The translations under genes were made by a program, and so were the position numbers. This document shows, one piece after another, positions 36,792 through 46,900 of a DNA stretch of 64,000 nucleotides. Positions within the stretch are counted from its first letter, which is position 1; each line of letters begins with the position of its first letter. The stretch lies in assembly GCF_014639435.1 (NCBI RefSeq), contig NZ_BMFZ01000001.1:48748-112747 (forward strand). The letters run 5' to 3'. The notes beneath the pieces were generated by a model. The model ran no database searches and had not been told where the DNA came from. It saw nothing but the letters and a program-made list of their open reading frames with translations. Source of the stretch: Hafnia psychrotolerans (GTDB lineage: Bacteria; Pseudomonadota; Gammaproteobacteria; Enterobacterales; Enterobacteriaceae).

Positions 36792-38306
36792 ATGAAGCAA
36801 AAGCATTTTAACGTTGTGGCCGCCGGGGTGTTGCTGGCATTAAGTCTGGTCAGCGAAATGGCGCAGGCTGCCGGGGTGTTAACCATTGGTCGTCGCGAAG
36901 ACAGCACTACCTTTGACCCCATCAAATCCGCGCAAAACGCCGATAACTGGGTCTTCTCCAATGTCTTTGATCCGCTGGTCCGGGTCGATAACAGTGGGAC
37001 TAAACTGCTGCCGGGGCTGGCGGAAAGCTGGTCTATCTCGCCGGACGGCAAGACTTATACGCTGAAAATGCGTGAGGCAAAATTCTCTGACGGCACGCCG
37101 GTGACAGCTTCAGATGCCGTGTTCAGCCTGACACGTATCCGTGACGATGCGGGCTCTATGTGGAAAGACTCCTACAGCATTATCGATACGCTCAAAGCTG
37201 CCGATCCGCACACGCTGGTGATCACCCTGAAAACGCCGTCGGCGGCATTTTTATCCCAGCTGGCGCTACCGAACGCCTCGGTGATTTCACAACAGGCGCT
37301 GACCAAACAGGGCGCGGAGGATTTTGCTGAGCATCCGGTCGGCTCCGGCGCATTCAGCGTGAAAGAGTGGACGCGCGGTGAGAAAGTTGAACTGGTAAAA
37401 AACCCGTATTACTGGGATGCGGCGAAGGTAAAACTGGACGGCGTCGAATGGCTGACGCTGCCGGATGACAATACCCGTATGCTGAAAGTGCAGGCCGGAG
37501 AAATCGATGCGGCGCTGTCCATTCCGTTCTCGCGCATTTCATCGCTGCAAAAAGATCCGAAACTGAACGTTGAGCTGGATACTTCCACCCGCGAAGATCA
37601 TCTGCTGATCAACCACGCCCACGGCGATCTTGCCAAAGTGGAAGTGCGGCAGGCGCTGGATTTCGCTATTGATAAGAAATCGATAATCGATACCGTGACC
37701 TTCGGCTACGGCAAAATCGCCAACTCCTACATCCCGGATGGCGCGCTGTATCATTACGCCGCGAACCTGCAACGTCCTTATGATCCGGAAAAAGCCAAAG
37801 CGCTGCTGGCGGCGGCGGGGGTGAAAAATCTGACGCTGAAATATCTGGTGAACGCCGGGGATGAAGTGGATGAGCAAATCGCCGTCCTTTTACAGCAACA
37901 GCTGGCAAAAGCGGGGATCACCGCCAATCTGCAAAAAGTTGACCCGAGCCAGAGCTGGGACATGCTGGTGGCGGGGGATTACGACATTTCGGTCATGTAC
38001 TGGACCAACGATATCCTCGATCCGGACCAGAAAACCACCTTTACGCTGGGTCACGATTCGAACAATAACTACATGACCCACTACCATAACGAGAAGGTGA
38101 AAGCGCTGGTCGCCGCCGCGCGTATCGAAATGGATCCGGCCAAACGCGAGCAGATGTACATTGATTTGCAGAAAATGGCCAAAGCCGACGTGAACTGGAT
38201 CGATCTGTACTACAGCCCGTATCGCAATGTGACCCGTAAAAATATCAAAGATTTCCATCAGAATCCGTTAGGCCGTTTCACGTTAGAGGAAACCGTGAAA
38301 GAGTAA
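36792..38306 (+). CDS. Substrate-binding protein of the second importer (family 5)
   Basis: 504 residues with a Sec signal peptide (cleavage after AQA, about residue 24). SBP_bac_5 features: LTIGRREDSTTFDPIKSAQ, LAESWSISPDGKTYTLKMR, HPVGSGAFSVKEW and NPYYWDAAK. It is the last gene of its operon, unlike in dpp/opp where the binding protein is first. In the PipR system of Pseudomonas the binding protein of the adjacent importer is needed for response to the plant signal; the same could hold here. Confidence 0.92.
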   Translation: MKQKHFNVVAAGVLLALSLVSEMAQAAGVLTIGRREDSTTFDPIKSAQNADNWVFSNVFDPLVRVDNSGTKLLPGLAESWSISPDGKTYTLKMREAKFSDGTPVTASDAVFSLTRIRDDAGSMWKDSYSIIDTLKAADPHTLVITLKTPSAAFLSQLALPNASVISQQALTKQGAEDFAEHPVGSGAFSVKEWTRGEKVELVKNPYYWDAAKVKLDGVEWLTLPDDNTRMLKVQAGEIDAALSIPFSRISSLQKDPKLNVELDTSTREDHLLINHAHGDLAKVEVRQALDFAIDKKSIIDTVTFGYGKIANSYIPDGALYHYAANLQRPYDPEKAKALLAAAGVKNLTLKYLVNAGDEVDEQIAVLLQQQLAKAGITANLQKVDPSQSWDMLVAGDYDISVMYWTNDILDPDQKTTFTLGHDSNNNYMTHYHNEKVKALVAAARIEMDPAKREQMYIDLQKMAKADVNWIDLYYSPYRNVTRKNIKDFHQNPLGRFTLEETVKE

Positions 38307-38357
38307 TTTTTGCCACACCAGGGGAAGTCAGTAGTAAAAAATAAGTCTGCCTCATTT

Positions 38358-38380
38358 GCCCACTTTCGAGTGGGCTTTTT
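38358..38380 (+). terminator. Terminator of the second importer operon
   Basis: GCCCACT-TTCG-AGTGGGC followed by TTTTT: short stem, stable tetraloop and T-run. Confidence 0.85.
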
Positions 38381-38473
38381 ATTGCCTCACCTATCGTGAC
38401 CTCCCGGACGTCTTCCCCTGATAACCGTGCATTGATCTCATTTATCATGGCCTTATGGTTAACTTTGAATTAG

Positions 38474-38492
38474 AATGATAATAATTATCATT
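38474..38492. promoter_or_regulatory. Fur box upstream of the yncE-like gene
   Basis: AATGATAATAATTATCATT is a perfect 19-bp palindrome that fits the Fur consensus built from GATAAT/ATTATC units. It is 77 nt upstream of the start codon. Confidence 0.88.
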
Positions 38493-38568
38493 TATGTTTG
38501 TTCTTTTCCTGGCTGCGGTGGATCTGAACCCCCGTGGCGGCTCTGTTAGTTATTGTTTGAGAGGATTT

Positions 38569-39639
38569 ATGAGATCGTTGACATCCCCCTTAATAAAGAA
38601 GCGCATCCTGCCGCTGGCACTATTCATTTCACTCGTCACCTCGGGTTCTGCATGGGCTGAAAGTACGTTCAGTGTTGAACGTAAACCGGTGAATAAAGGG
38701 GCTTATGAACTGGTGTACCGTTCTTCGCAGGCTTTGTATCTGGCGACATCGGGCAGCCGCAAGCTCGACAAAGGCGGCATTCTGTACCGTCTTGACCCGG
38801 CCACGTTGAGCGTTACGCAGACCATTAAAAATGCGCTGAAACCCTTTGGTCTGGCGATGAACAAGAAAACCGACACGCTGTTCCTCGGTAATACTGTCAA
38901 CAGCGCGATAACCGCTGTGGATGCAAAAACGGGGGAAGTGAAGGGGACGCTGGTGCTGGATAAGCGCCCGCGCACCGAAACTGAGCGTCCGCTGGCACCA
39001 CGTGAATTGGTCGTGGATGAGAAAACCGACACCGTTTATATGGGGGGATTAGGGGATCAAAGTGTCGTGTGGGTCATTGACGGTGCAACGTTGCAACTGC
39101 GCAAAACCATTGCAGACTTGGGGAAATATGCCACCGGGCTGGCGCTCGACAGTGCGGCATCGCGTTTGTATGTGACCAATGCAAACAATGAATTTATTAC
39201 CATCGACACAAAAACCAATGCAGTTCTCTCACGCGTGAAACTGGACGCCGACGGTGAACACTTCTATTTGAATATCGCACTGGATCCGGCCACACATCGC
39301 GCCTTTATTACGGATTCCAAATCACCGCATTTACTGGTGGTGGATACCGCAAATGGCCAGGTGCTGCACAAAATCGACCTGCCAGTCTCGCTGGCCGTGT
39401 TGTTCAACCCGGTTCGTGATGAAATTTACGTCACCCACCGTAACGCGGGCCAAGTCAGCGTGATTGACGCGAAAACTTACAAGGTATTGCACAGCATCGA
39501 CACGCCGGTTCACCCGAACAGCCTGGCGCTGTCGGACGACGGTCAGTCGCTGTTTGTTAGCGTAAAACAGGCCGCATCGAAGCAGAAAGAGGCCACTGAG
39601 CCGGATGATGTGGTGCGTATAACCTTTACTGATAAGTAA
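38569..39639 (+). CDS. yncE: YncE-like periplasmic beta-propeller protein
   Basis: 356 residues from the ATG at 38569 (GAGAGG SD); an earlier frame from 38494 would extend into the Fur-box region. Sec signal peptide ending near AWA. The rest is a seven-bladed propeller of YVTN-type repeats, closely similar to E. coli YncE (SRKLDKGGILYRLDP, VNSAITAVDAKTGEVKG, PHLLVVDTANGQVL, KTYKVLHSIDTPVHPNSLALS). E. coli YncE is periplasmic, iron (Fur) regulated and binds DNA in vitro; its physiological role is unclear. The Fur box and the neighbouring fepA suggest an iron-related job. Confidence 0.9.
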   Translation: MRSLTSPLIKKRILPLALFISLVTSGSAWAESTFSVERKPVNKGAYELVYRSSQALYLATSGSRKLDKGGILYRLDPATLSVTQTIKNALKPFGLAMNKKTDTLFLGNTVNSAITAVDAKTGEVKGTLVLDKRPRTETERPLAPRELVVDEKTDTVYMGGLGDQSVVWVIDGATLQLRKTIADLGKYATGLALDSAASRLYVTNANNEFITIDTKTNAVLSRVKLDADGEHFYLNIALDPATHRAFITDSKSPHLLVVDTANGQVLHKIDLPVSLAVLFNPVRDEIYVTHRNAGQVSVIDAKTYKVLHSIDTPVHPNSLALSDDGQSLFVSVKQAASKQKEATEPDDVVRITFTDK

Positions 39640-39655
39640 TGTCGCGAGGGGACTT

Positions 39656-39683
39656 CGCGTTGCAGCCCGTCTTTTGCAACGCG
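39656..39683. other. Perfect 9-bp-arm hairpin
   Basis: CGCGTTGCA and TGCAACGCG around a 10-nt loop, 16 nt after the yncE-like stop. The right arm and following bases (GCAACGCGAAT) match the end of the dispersed repeat at 13941-14065, so it may be a remnant of that family. Confidence 0.45.
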
Positions 39684-39720
39684 AATGATGTTGGATCTGG
39701 ATTTAGCGTTTGTATTTAGA

Positions 39721-39758
39721 AAAATGCCGCTGCGGAGTGATCCGCAGCGGCATTTTTT
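39721..39758. terminator. Bidirectional terminator between the yncE-like gene and fepA
   Basis: AAAATGCCGCTGCGGA-GTGA-TCCGCAGCGGCATTTTTT: a 16-bp perfect stem with flanking A and T runs, between convergent genes. Confidence 0.93.
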
Positions 39759-39775
39759 AACCTAACTTACCTGAC

Positions 39776-42049
39776 TTAGAAGTGGGTGTTCAGACTCATA
39801 TAATAGGTTCTGCCCGGTTCGTTGTAGGTCGCGGCCCCGGCGCCGTACATGTAGGCGTTGGTGATGGCGTTACCGACGGTCTGAGCGTTGCCTTCGCGGT
39901 ACTGGCGTTTATCGAACAAGTTATCAATACCGGTCGTCACGCTGACATATTTATTCACTGTGTAGGTGCCGCTCAGGCCAAATATGGCGTAAGGGCTCAC
40001 TTCATTCCGTTCGCTGCCAGTGATCGCTTCACCTTTGTAGTTGTATTTCTTCGGCTTCTGACGGCCATACCAGGTCATGGTGGATTGCAGCGAGAGGTCT
40101 TCCGTGGCCTGCCAGCTCAACGTAGAGTTGATGGTGAACTTTGGAATAATCGACAGATAATCGCCGGTCTCTTTATTCTTGCTCTCAATCATGTAGGTGC
40201 CGTTGTTATTCCAGGCAAGGGTGTCAGTCACCGGAATATTCAGCGTTCCTTCCAGCCCCTGAACCACGGCTTTCGGTACGTTTTCCCAGCGATAAACATC
40301 GGAGCTACCGTTGGTTGAGGTGCCGCTTGCCACAGAGCCCGCTTCGATTTTATTGCGGTAATCGTTGCGGAAATAGGTCAGGCCCGCCAGATAACCATTG
40401 CGGTGGAACTCCAACCCGATCTCTTTATTGATGCTGGTCTCAGCCTTCAGGTCGTCATTTCCCAGCAGGTAACAACCTCCGCTGCTGGCGGCACAACCCT
40501 GACCTTTGCTGTAGAGCACGTAGTTTGGATTGGTCTGGTAGAGGCTGGGGGCTTTGTAAGCGCGGGCGATACCCATTTTCAGCGTGAAGTCGTCACCCAG
40601 TTCCTGTGACAGGTTCAGGGATGGGCTCCAGTTGTCACCCACAATCGAGTGGTGATCAAAACGCAGGCCTGGCGTCAGTGTGGTGCTGTCGGTCAGCTCC
40701 ATATTGTTTTCTGCAAACAGCGAGAAAATCTCAGCGGAAGCGTAAGGACTGCGGTTGGTGCTATCCACACCCGCAATATCTCCTCCCATCATGGTCTGGG
40801 TATTGGAGGAAGGGTCTTTCATCTTTTGCTGATTCCACTCGGTGCCGAGGGTCGCGGTCTGCGGCACCCAGAGATCGAACGGCACACTCACTTCACTGTG
40901 CAGCAAGACGTTATTAAGCGAGGTGGTATTGAAAGCCGTGCTGGCGAAAATCCCCTCGGTGCCGCCAGCCAGCCCTTCATTCAAACGCGTATTCCTGGTT
41001 TTCTCATACTGCACATAGTTGGTGGTACTGATGCCGTTATCCCACGCGCCACGATAATTCAGCGCATAGGTCTGGCGGTAAATGCGGTTGGTCTCATTAC
41101 CATACTGGCTTTTCACCAGGTCGCTGGTGTTGGTATTTTGCGTATCACCGGCATACAGGTTGCCCTGACGTCCATTGTAAACTTCGAACTCCAATGACTG
41201 CATCGGTGCGAAATCCCAACGCAGCAGGCCATCGATGTTTTTATCAATCACGCCTTCACGCCCGGCAGGCAGCGTATCCGCGTAGGTGCCCGTGCGTAAA
41301 GATTGATGCCCTTGGTTGATATCTTGCGCGTCAGCCTGGGTTTTACTGTAGCCGCCAAACAGGCGGAAGCTGAACTGATCGCCGAGCGGGCCGGAGAGGC
41401 TGAAGTCGGTACGCTTGGTCGAGCCTTCTTGATCATGTTGTGGCACGTTCATGTAGGTATTCCATGAGCCGTGCAACGCGTTGGTATCGCGTTTGGTGAT
41501 GATATTGACGACGCCACCTGCCGCACCGTTGCCGTAGCGTGCCGCGGCTGGGCCACGCAGCACTTCGATGCGTTCAATCATATCTGGCGGTACCCAGGCG
41601 GTGTCACCGCGAGTATCGCGCTCGCCACGCCAGCCCTGACGTACCGAGTTGCGGCTGTTGGCTGGAAGGCCGTCGATCAGGATCAGGGTATTTTCCGGAC
41701 CCATACCACGAATATCAATCTGACGATTATTACCGCGCTGGCCGCTGGTGGAGTTCCCGGTGAGGTTGACGCCGGGCATGGTGCGTATCAGCTCGCTGAT
41801 ATCACGTGCCGGAGGCCGTTTTTTGATTTCATCCGCAGTGATGGTGGAGACGCCCGGTGCCTGTAGATTTTGCTGCGCGGCGGTGACCATGATGGTGTCG
41901 CCATTGAGATCTTCGGTTTTATTGGACTCGGTGTGATCTGCCGATGACTCAACCGTGGTCGCGGCGCTGAGAGAGGTTGAGAATGTGCTGGCCCCGAGGC
42001 CCAATCCTAAAAGCGTCGCTAAAGAGTAGCTGGACAATGTGTTGTTCAT
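39776..42049 (-). CDS. fepA: TonB-dependent ferric enterobactin receptor
   Basis: 757 residues, against 746 in E. coli precursor. Signal peptide ending near SLSA, TonB box DTIMVTA at about residues 51-57, plug domain with RQIDIRGMGPENTLILIDG and GAAGGVVNIITKRD, and a C-terminal beta-barrel ending in Phe (YYMSLNTHF). It imports ferric catecholate siderophores across the outer membrane. Divergent from fes, with a Fur-like site between them, and closed by a strong terminator. Confidence 0.95.
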   Translation of the reverse strand: MNNTLSSYSLATLLGLGLGASTFSTSLSAATTVESSADHTESNKTEDLNGDTIMVTAAQQNLQAPGVSTITADEIKKRPPARDISELIRTMPGVNLTGNSTSGQRGNNRQIDIRGMGPENTLILIDGLPANSRNSVRQGWRGERDTRGDTAWVPPDMIERIEVLRGPAAARYGNGAAGGVVNIITKRDTNALHGSWNTYMNVPQHDQEGSTKRTDFSLSGPLGDQFSFRLFGGYSKTQADAQDINQGHQSLRTGTYADTLPAGREGVIDKNIDGLLRWDFAPMQSLEFEVYNGRQGNLYAGDTQNTNTSDLVKSQYGNETNRIYRQTYALNYRGAWDNGISTTNYVQYEKTRNTRLNEGLAGGTEGIFASTAFNTTSLNNVLLHSEVSVPFDLWVPQTATLGTEWNQQKMKDPSSNTQTMMGGDIAGVDSTNRSPYASAEIFSLFAENNMELTDSTTLTPGLRFDHHSIVGDNWSPSLNLSQELGDDFTLKMGIARAYKAPSLYQTNPNYVLYSKGQGCAASSGGCYLLGNDDLKAETSINKEIGLEFHRNGYLAGLTYFRNDYRNKIEAGSVASGTSTNGSSDVYRWENVPKAVVQGLEGTLNIPVTDTLAWNNNGTYMIESKNKETGDYLSIIPKFTINSTLSWQATEDLSLQSTMTWYGRQKPKKYNYKGEAITGSERNEVSPYAIFGLSGTYTVNKYVSVTTGIDNLFDKRQYREGNAQTVGNAITNAYMYGAGAATYNEPGRTYYMSLNTHF

Positions 42050-42195
42050 TTTCGTTCCTGGTCCGGTTTCCGTCCCTGAACCACTGGTTGCAATGGCTGC
42101 ATGAGGGGAGATAAAAGCCAGCAGCGGGACAGCCGGTTGTCATGGGGTGTGTCGTCAATTGTTGCCCAATACGCTTGGGCAGACACACACTATTG

Positions 42196-42214
42196 CAAAT
42201 GAAAACAATTATCA
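42196..42214. promoter_or_regulatory. Fur-box-like site between fepA and fes
   Basis: CAAATGAAAACAATTATCA fits the 19-bp Fur consensus moderately, best in the right half (ATTATCA). The position in the divergent fepA-fes promoter is conserved with E. coli. Confidence 0.65.
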
Positions 42215-42326
42215 ATACCATTCTCCTTATCGTTTGACGTAACGCCAAAAATGATTTCTACATGTAACTTGTTATAAAAGATGACGTTATGGCTATGTTA
42301 AATAAACCACCACAAAGTGAGTAGGT

Positions 42327-43688
42327 ATGTTGGAAATGGAATCAGAGTCAGAAAGTGGCGCGCAACTGTCCAGCCGGTATGCGGGCAGTAACCGCTGGTG
42401 GCTGGACATTGCCCGACGCGGAACGCCATGGATTGAGCCTTCAAAACCGGGTCACTGGAAGGTCACCTTCTTCTGGCGTGATCCGCAAGGCAACGAATTC
42501 ACGTCAGCCTGTCAGCATGTGTGGATCAACATTACCGGCAAGACCGACCACCATCAGACCGCTCTTCCACAAAGCCTGCAACGCCTAACCGGCACGGATG
42601 TCTGGTTCTGGCAAACCGACATCGAAGCGGGCTGGCGCGGCAGTTACAGTTTTATGCCCGTCACCGAGAGTCATCCTTTCATACCCCCGTCAGATGACCC
42701 TCATGCCAACATGATGGCGTTGCGCCACTGGTGGAGTGATCGCTTTACGACCTCAACGCACGACATCCTCAACGCCCACCGCAGTTGGTCCGGCGGACGC
42801 GGACATCGGGTATCCGGGCTGCATATGCCGGACGCTCTGCCGCAAAGCGTGTGGCGAGATTTCGACAACTTCGCGACCGGCTGTGGCCGCTGTACGCCAG
42901 CACCGCCGACCTTGCTGCAAAAACAGCAATGGCACAGCCCGCGTCTCGGTAACAGCCGCACGGTTTGGGTGTATACCACCGGCGACAGCGATCCCACCTC
43001 GCGCCCGTTAGCCATTCTGCTGGATGGCCAGTTCTGGTCGCAGGAGATGCCGGTCTGGGAACCGCTGCATCAGTTGACGGAGCAGGGCAAACTGCCCGAG
43101 GCGGTGTATCTGTTAATTGAGGCGATAGATATCGAACACCGCAGCCGCGAACTGACCTGCAATGCTGACTTCTGGCTGGCGGTGCAGGAGGAACTTCTGC
43201 CGCAGCTGCGCGTCTGGGCGCCATACCGTGATTCGCCCGACACCACCCTGGTGGCCGGACAAAGTTTTGGTGGCCTCTCGGCGCTGTACGCCTGCCTGCA
43301 CTGGCCACAAACCTTTGGCTGTGCGCTCAGTCAGTCTGGCTCCTTCTGGTGGCCGCAACGCCAAATCCAGCAGGCAGAACCGTCTGAGGATCAATCCGGC
43401 TGGTTACTGCGCCAGATCGAGCAGGGTGTTGGGCAGGCTGCATCGCTGAAAATCTTTATGGAAGCGGGTGTGCATGAGCGTCTGATCCATCGGATGAACG
43501 GCGAACTGGTGAAACGGTTACAGCAGACGTCGCATCAGCTTCATTACCGCGATGTTGTCGGCGGGCATGATGCCCTTTGCTGGCGCGGCGGACTCATGGA
43601 CGGGCTGGCGATGTTGTGGTCACCACACTTTGTGGTTACCACCGCGGCAGTGCGTGAAGTCGAAGGAGTGTGTGATGGAAAACCTTAA
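42327..43688 (+). CDS. fes: Enterochelin esterase
   Basis: 453 residues, longer than E. coli Fes (about 374-400) mainly through an N-terminal leader and an insertion near 110-200. Fes hydrolyses the trilactone of imported ferric enterobactin to free iron in the cytoplasm. N-terminal domain with WRDPQGNE and VWINITGKTDHHQ; C-terminal esterase domain with PLAILLDGQFW, the nucleophile motif AGQSFGGLSALYA and GGHDALCWRGGL (His). The 3' end overlaps ybdZ by 14 nt. Confidence 0.94.
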   Translation: MLEMESESESGAQLSSRYAGSNRWWLDIARRGTPWIEPSKPGHWKVTFFWRDPQGNEFTSACQHVWINITGKTDHHQTALPQSLQRLTGTDVWFWQTDIEAGWRGSYSFMPVTESHPFIPPSDDPHANMMALRHWWSDRFTTSTHDILNAHRSWSGGRGHRVSGLHMPDALPQSVWRDFDNFATGCGRCTPAPPTLLQKQQWHSPRLGNSRTVWVYTTGDSDPTSRPLAILLDGQFWSQEMPVWEPLHQLTEQGKLPEAVYLLIEAIDIEHRSRELTCNADFWLAVQEELLPQLRVWAPYRDSPDTTLVAGQSFGGLSALYACLHWPQTFGCALSQSGSFWWPQRQIQQAEPSEDQSGWLLRQIEQGVGQAASLKIFMEAGVHERLIHRMNGELVKRLQQTSHQLHYRDVVGGHDALCWRGGLMDGLAMLWSPHFVVTTAAVREVEGVCDGKP

Positions 43689-43905
43689 CCCGTTTGATGA
43701 CCCAAATGGGGTGTGCTGCGTATTAAGTAACGACCAGCAGCAGTTCAGCCTGTGGCCGGACACTTTGTTGGTTCCCGCGGGCTGGCACGTAGTCTTTGGC
43801 CCGTCGGCCCGCGAGCAATGCGCCAACTGGCTGGAGGAAAATTGGCGTGACATGCGCCCACAATCCCTGCGCCTGCATGATGCAGCCTCTTTCGAACAGG
43901 AGTGA
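43675..43905 (+). CDS. ybdZ: MbtH-like protein
   Basis: 76 residues. MbtH-like proteins bind and activate NRPS adenylation domains; YbdZ partners EntF. Family marks: NPFDDPNGVCCVLSNDQQQFSLWP, the Trp residues in VPAGWHVVFG, and NWLEENWRDMRP. The start lies inside fes (14-nt overlap) and the stop is 4 nt before the entF start, so all three are coupled. Confidence 0.95.
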   Translation: MENLNPFDDPNGVCCVLSNDQQQFSLWPDTLLVPAGWHVVFGPSAREQCANWLEENWRDMRPQSLRLHDAASFEQE

Positions 43906-43909
43906 TCTG

Positions 43910-46900
43910 GTGTCTGAAACTTCGCGATTAGCACCCCGTAAAGGCGTGACCACCGCCATGCCGCTGGTGGCCGCGCAACCCGGCATTTGGATGGCGGACC
44001 AGCTTTCGCCGCACGGCAATGCCTACACCGTCGCCCATTATATTGACATTAACGGCTCGCTCGATACCGGCGACATGATGCAAGCCATCGTGCAGGGCCT
44101 GGCTGAAGCCGATACGCTGCATATGCGTTATGAGGAGCAGGACGGCTTTGCGTGGCAAAGCCCGCAGTCACCGGCTTCCGCTTTTCAGCCAGAGTGCCTG
44201 GATTTGCGCGAGTCGGCCAATCCTGAGCATGCCGCGCTGAACCTGATGCGCCAGGATCTGGCGGCGGAACTGCGTATTCTCAGTGGCAAGATTCTGCACC
44301 GCCATGTCCTGATCCGCATCGCCGATGCGCGCTGGTTTTGGTATCAGCGCTATCACCATATTCAGGTCGATGGCTTTAGCTTCACCGCGATTGCCCGGCG
44401 TATCGCCACGCTTTATACCGCGCGGCGCCAGGGGCAAACGCCAGAACCTACGCCATTTGTGCCGTTCCGGGAGGTGGTGGAGGAGTATCAGCAGTACCAG
44501 CAAGGACCCGCTTTTGCGCGTGATGCCCAGTTCTGGCGTGAAAAAGCCGCGACGCTACCCGCGCCAGCGACCCTCTGCCCGCAGCCATTGACCGGGCAGG
44601 TACCGTCGGTGCGCCTTCATCGGCTTTCATGTGACTGCAACGCTCGTCAGCTGGCGTCTCTGATCGCGATGGCACCAGAAGACGCGTTGACTGCCAGCGA
44701 CATCGCCATCGCGCTGGTGGTGCTGTGGGTATCACGTTTGAGTGGTCAGACAGATTTCTGTGGCGGTTTCATTTTCATGCGCCGCATGGGCTCAGCCGCA
44801 TTGTGTGCGACCGGTCCCGTGATCAACGTGCTGCCGGTGGCGATGAACGTGGCTCCCACTCACAGGCTGGCTGAACTGGCCGTTAGCCTGCGCAACGAAC
44901 TCAAAAAAGTTCGCCGCCATCAACGTTACGATGCCGAGCAGATCTCCCGTGACATGGGCATTGCTGGTGATGCCCGACCGCTGTACGGCACGGTATTCAA
45001 CTTTAAAATGTTCGACTACCACATCGATTTCGACGGTGTGGCAGGCACCACGCACGATCTTGCCTCCGGGCCGGTGCGGGATCTGGAGATCGCGCTGCAT
45101 ATCGGTGATCGCGGTGCGCTAACGGTGGATCTGCAGGCCAATGCTGAACGCTATGATCGCGACGAGCTTGAGGCGCATTTGCAGCGCCTGCCGTTGTTGC
45201 TGAGTCAGTTTGCCGCAGATACGGCATTGCCGATCGGTGCGGCGAACCTGCTGAGCGACGCAGACCGTCAGTTGCTCGAACGGGTCAACAATACCGCCCA
45301 TCCGGTGGTGAAAAGTACGCTGAGCCAGCAGTTGGCGGAACAGGCAGAACGCACGCCGCACGCGCCTGCGTTGGCCGATCAGCATCATCAGTTCAGCTAT
45401 GCACAGACCCGCGCACAGGTTGTGGCACTGGCACAACAGCTGACGAAACAGGGCGTGATACGCGGCGATATTGTGGCCGTTGCGCTGCCGCGCTCGGTGT
45501 TTCTGTCGCTGGCGCTGATGGCGATTGTTGAGGTGGGCGCAGCTTACCTGCCGCTCGATACCGGCTACCCCGATGAGCGGCTGAGGATGATGCTGGAAGA
45601 TGCCAGCCCGCGGTTGATCATCACACATCCCGACCAGCTGGCGCGTTTTGCTGATCAGGGCCGCATACTGCTGGTGGACAAACCTTTCCCGCCGGATGCG
45701 GTAGCCGCGCTGCCGGTTAATGCGCCAACGCCTGAACATGCGGCTTACTTGATCTTCACCTCAGGATCGACAGGTCGCCCTAAAGGGGTCGTGGTCGGGC
45801 ATCAGGCCATCGTTAACCGGCTGCTGTGGATGCAGGATCGCTACCCGCTAACCTGTCAGGATGTGGTGTTGCAAAAAACGCCGTGCAGTTTTGATGTCTC
45901 GGTGTGGGAGTTTTTCTGGCCGCTGATGGTTGGCGCGCGTTTGGTGATGGCACCGCCGGAAGCGCACCGCGATCCCGAATCGCTGTTGAATCTGATTGAA
46001 CAACATCAAGTGACCACGCTGCACTTTGTGCCGTCAATGCTGGCGGCGTTTGTCGCTGCGCTGGACACCCCGCAGGCCGTCGCCCAGTGTGCTTCGCTCA
46101 AACAGGTATTTTGCAGCGGAGAAGCGCTACCCACCGAGCTTTGCCGTTTATGGCAGCGTAAAACCGGCGTGCCGCTGCACAATCTGTATGGCCCGACCGA
46201 AGCCGCGGTAGATGTCAGCTGGCACCCCGCATGGGGCGATGCATTGGCGGCGGTCAACGGGGCTAACGTTCCCATCGGCCTGCCCGTGTGGAACACGGGG
46301 CTGCGTATTCTTGACGCACGGTTACAGCCGGTGCCGCCGGGCGTGGCGGGGGATCTCTACCTGACCGGCGACCAGTTGGCTCAAGGCTATCTTGGTCGAC
46401 CTGAGCTCACCGCCAGCCGCTTTGTGGCTGACCCGTTCGGGCAGGGCGGACGCATGTACCGCACCGGTGATGTGGCGCGATGGTTGCCTGACGGTGCAGT
46501 GGAGTATCTCGGGCGCAGTGACGATCAGCTCAAAATTCGCGGTCAACGCATTGAACTGAGCGACATCGACCATGCCCTGCTGTCGCTGCCCGGTGTGCAG
46601 CAGGCCGTGACTCACGCCACGGTCTTGGGCGCGGTCAGCAGCGACGCCACCTGTGGTGACGCACGTCAGTTGGTGGGGTACCTGGTCGCACAACCTGGCG
46701 TGACACTGGATGCCGGAAGTCTGCTCGCCGCGCTGGCCGAACGGTTGCCTGCGCATATGGTGCCGGTGGTGTTGGTGACACTCGACGCGTTGCCGCTCAG
46801 CGCTAATGGCAAGCTCGATAGGAAAGCGTTACCGCCGCCGCAAAGTGCCACAAACCTGTGTGGACGCGAACCCTTACCGGGGATCGAGAGCACGATTGCG

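Noticed and set aside
39782..41866. Several plus-strand frames of 100-180 codons
   Set aside because: All are antisense to fepA, whose motifs, signal peptide and C-terminal Phe are unambiguous.
43796..43909. Upstream ATG start for entF
   Set aside because: It would place 38 residues inside ybdZ; the GTG at 43910 has a good SD and fits the length of EntF.
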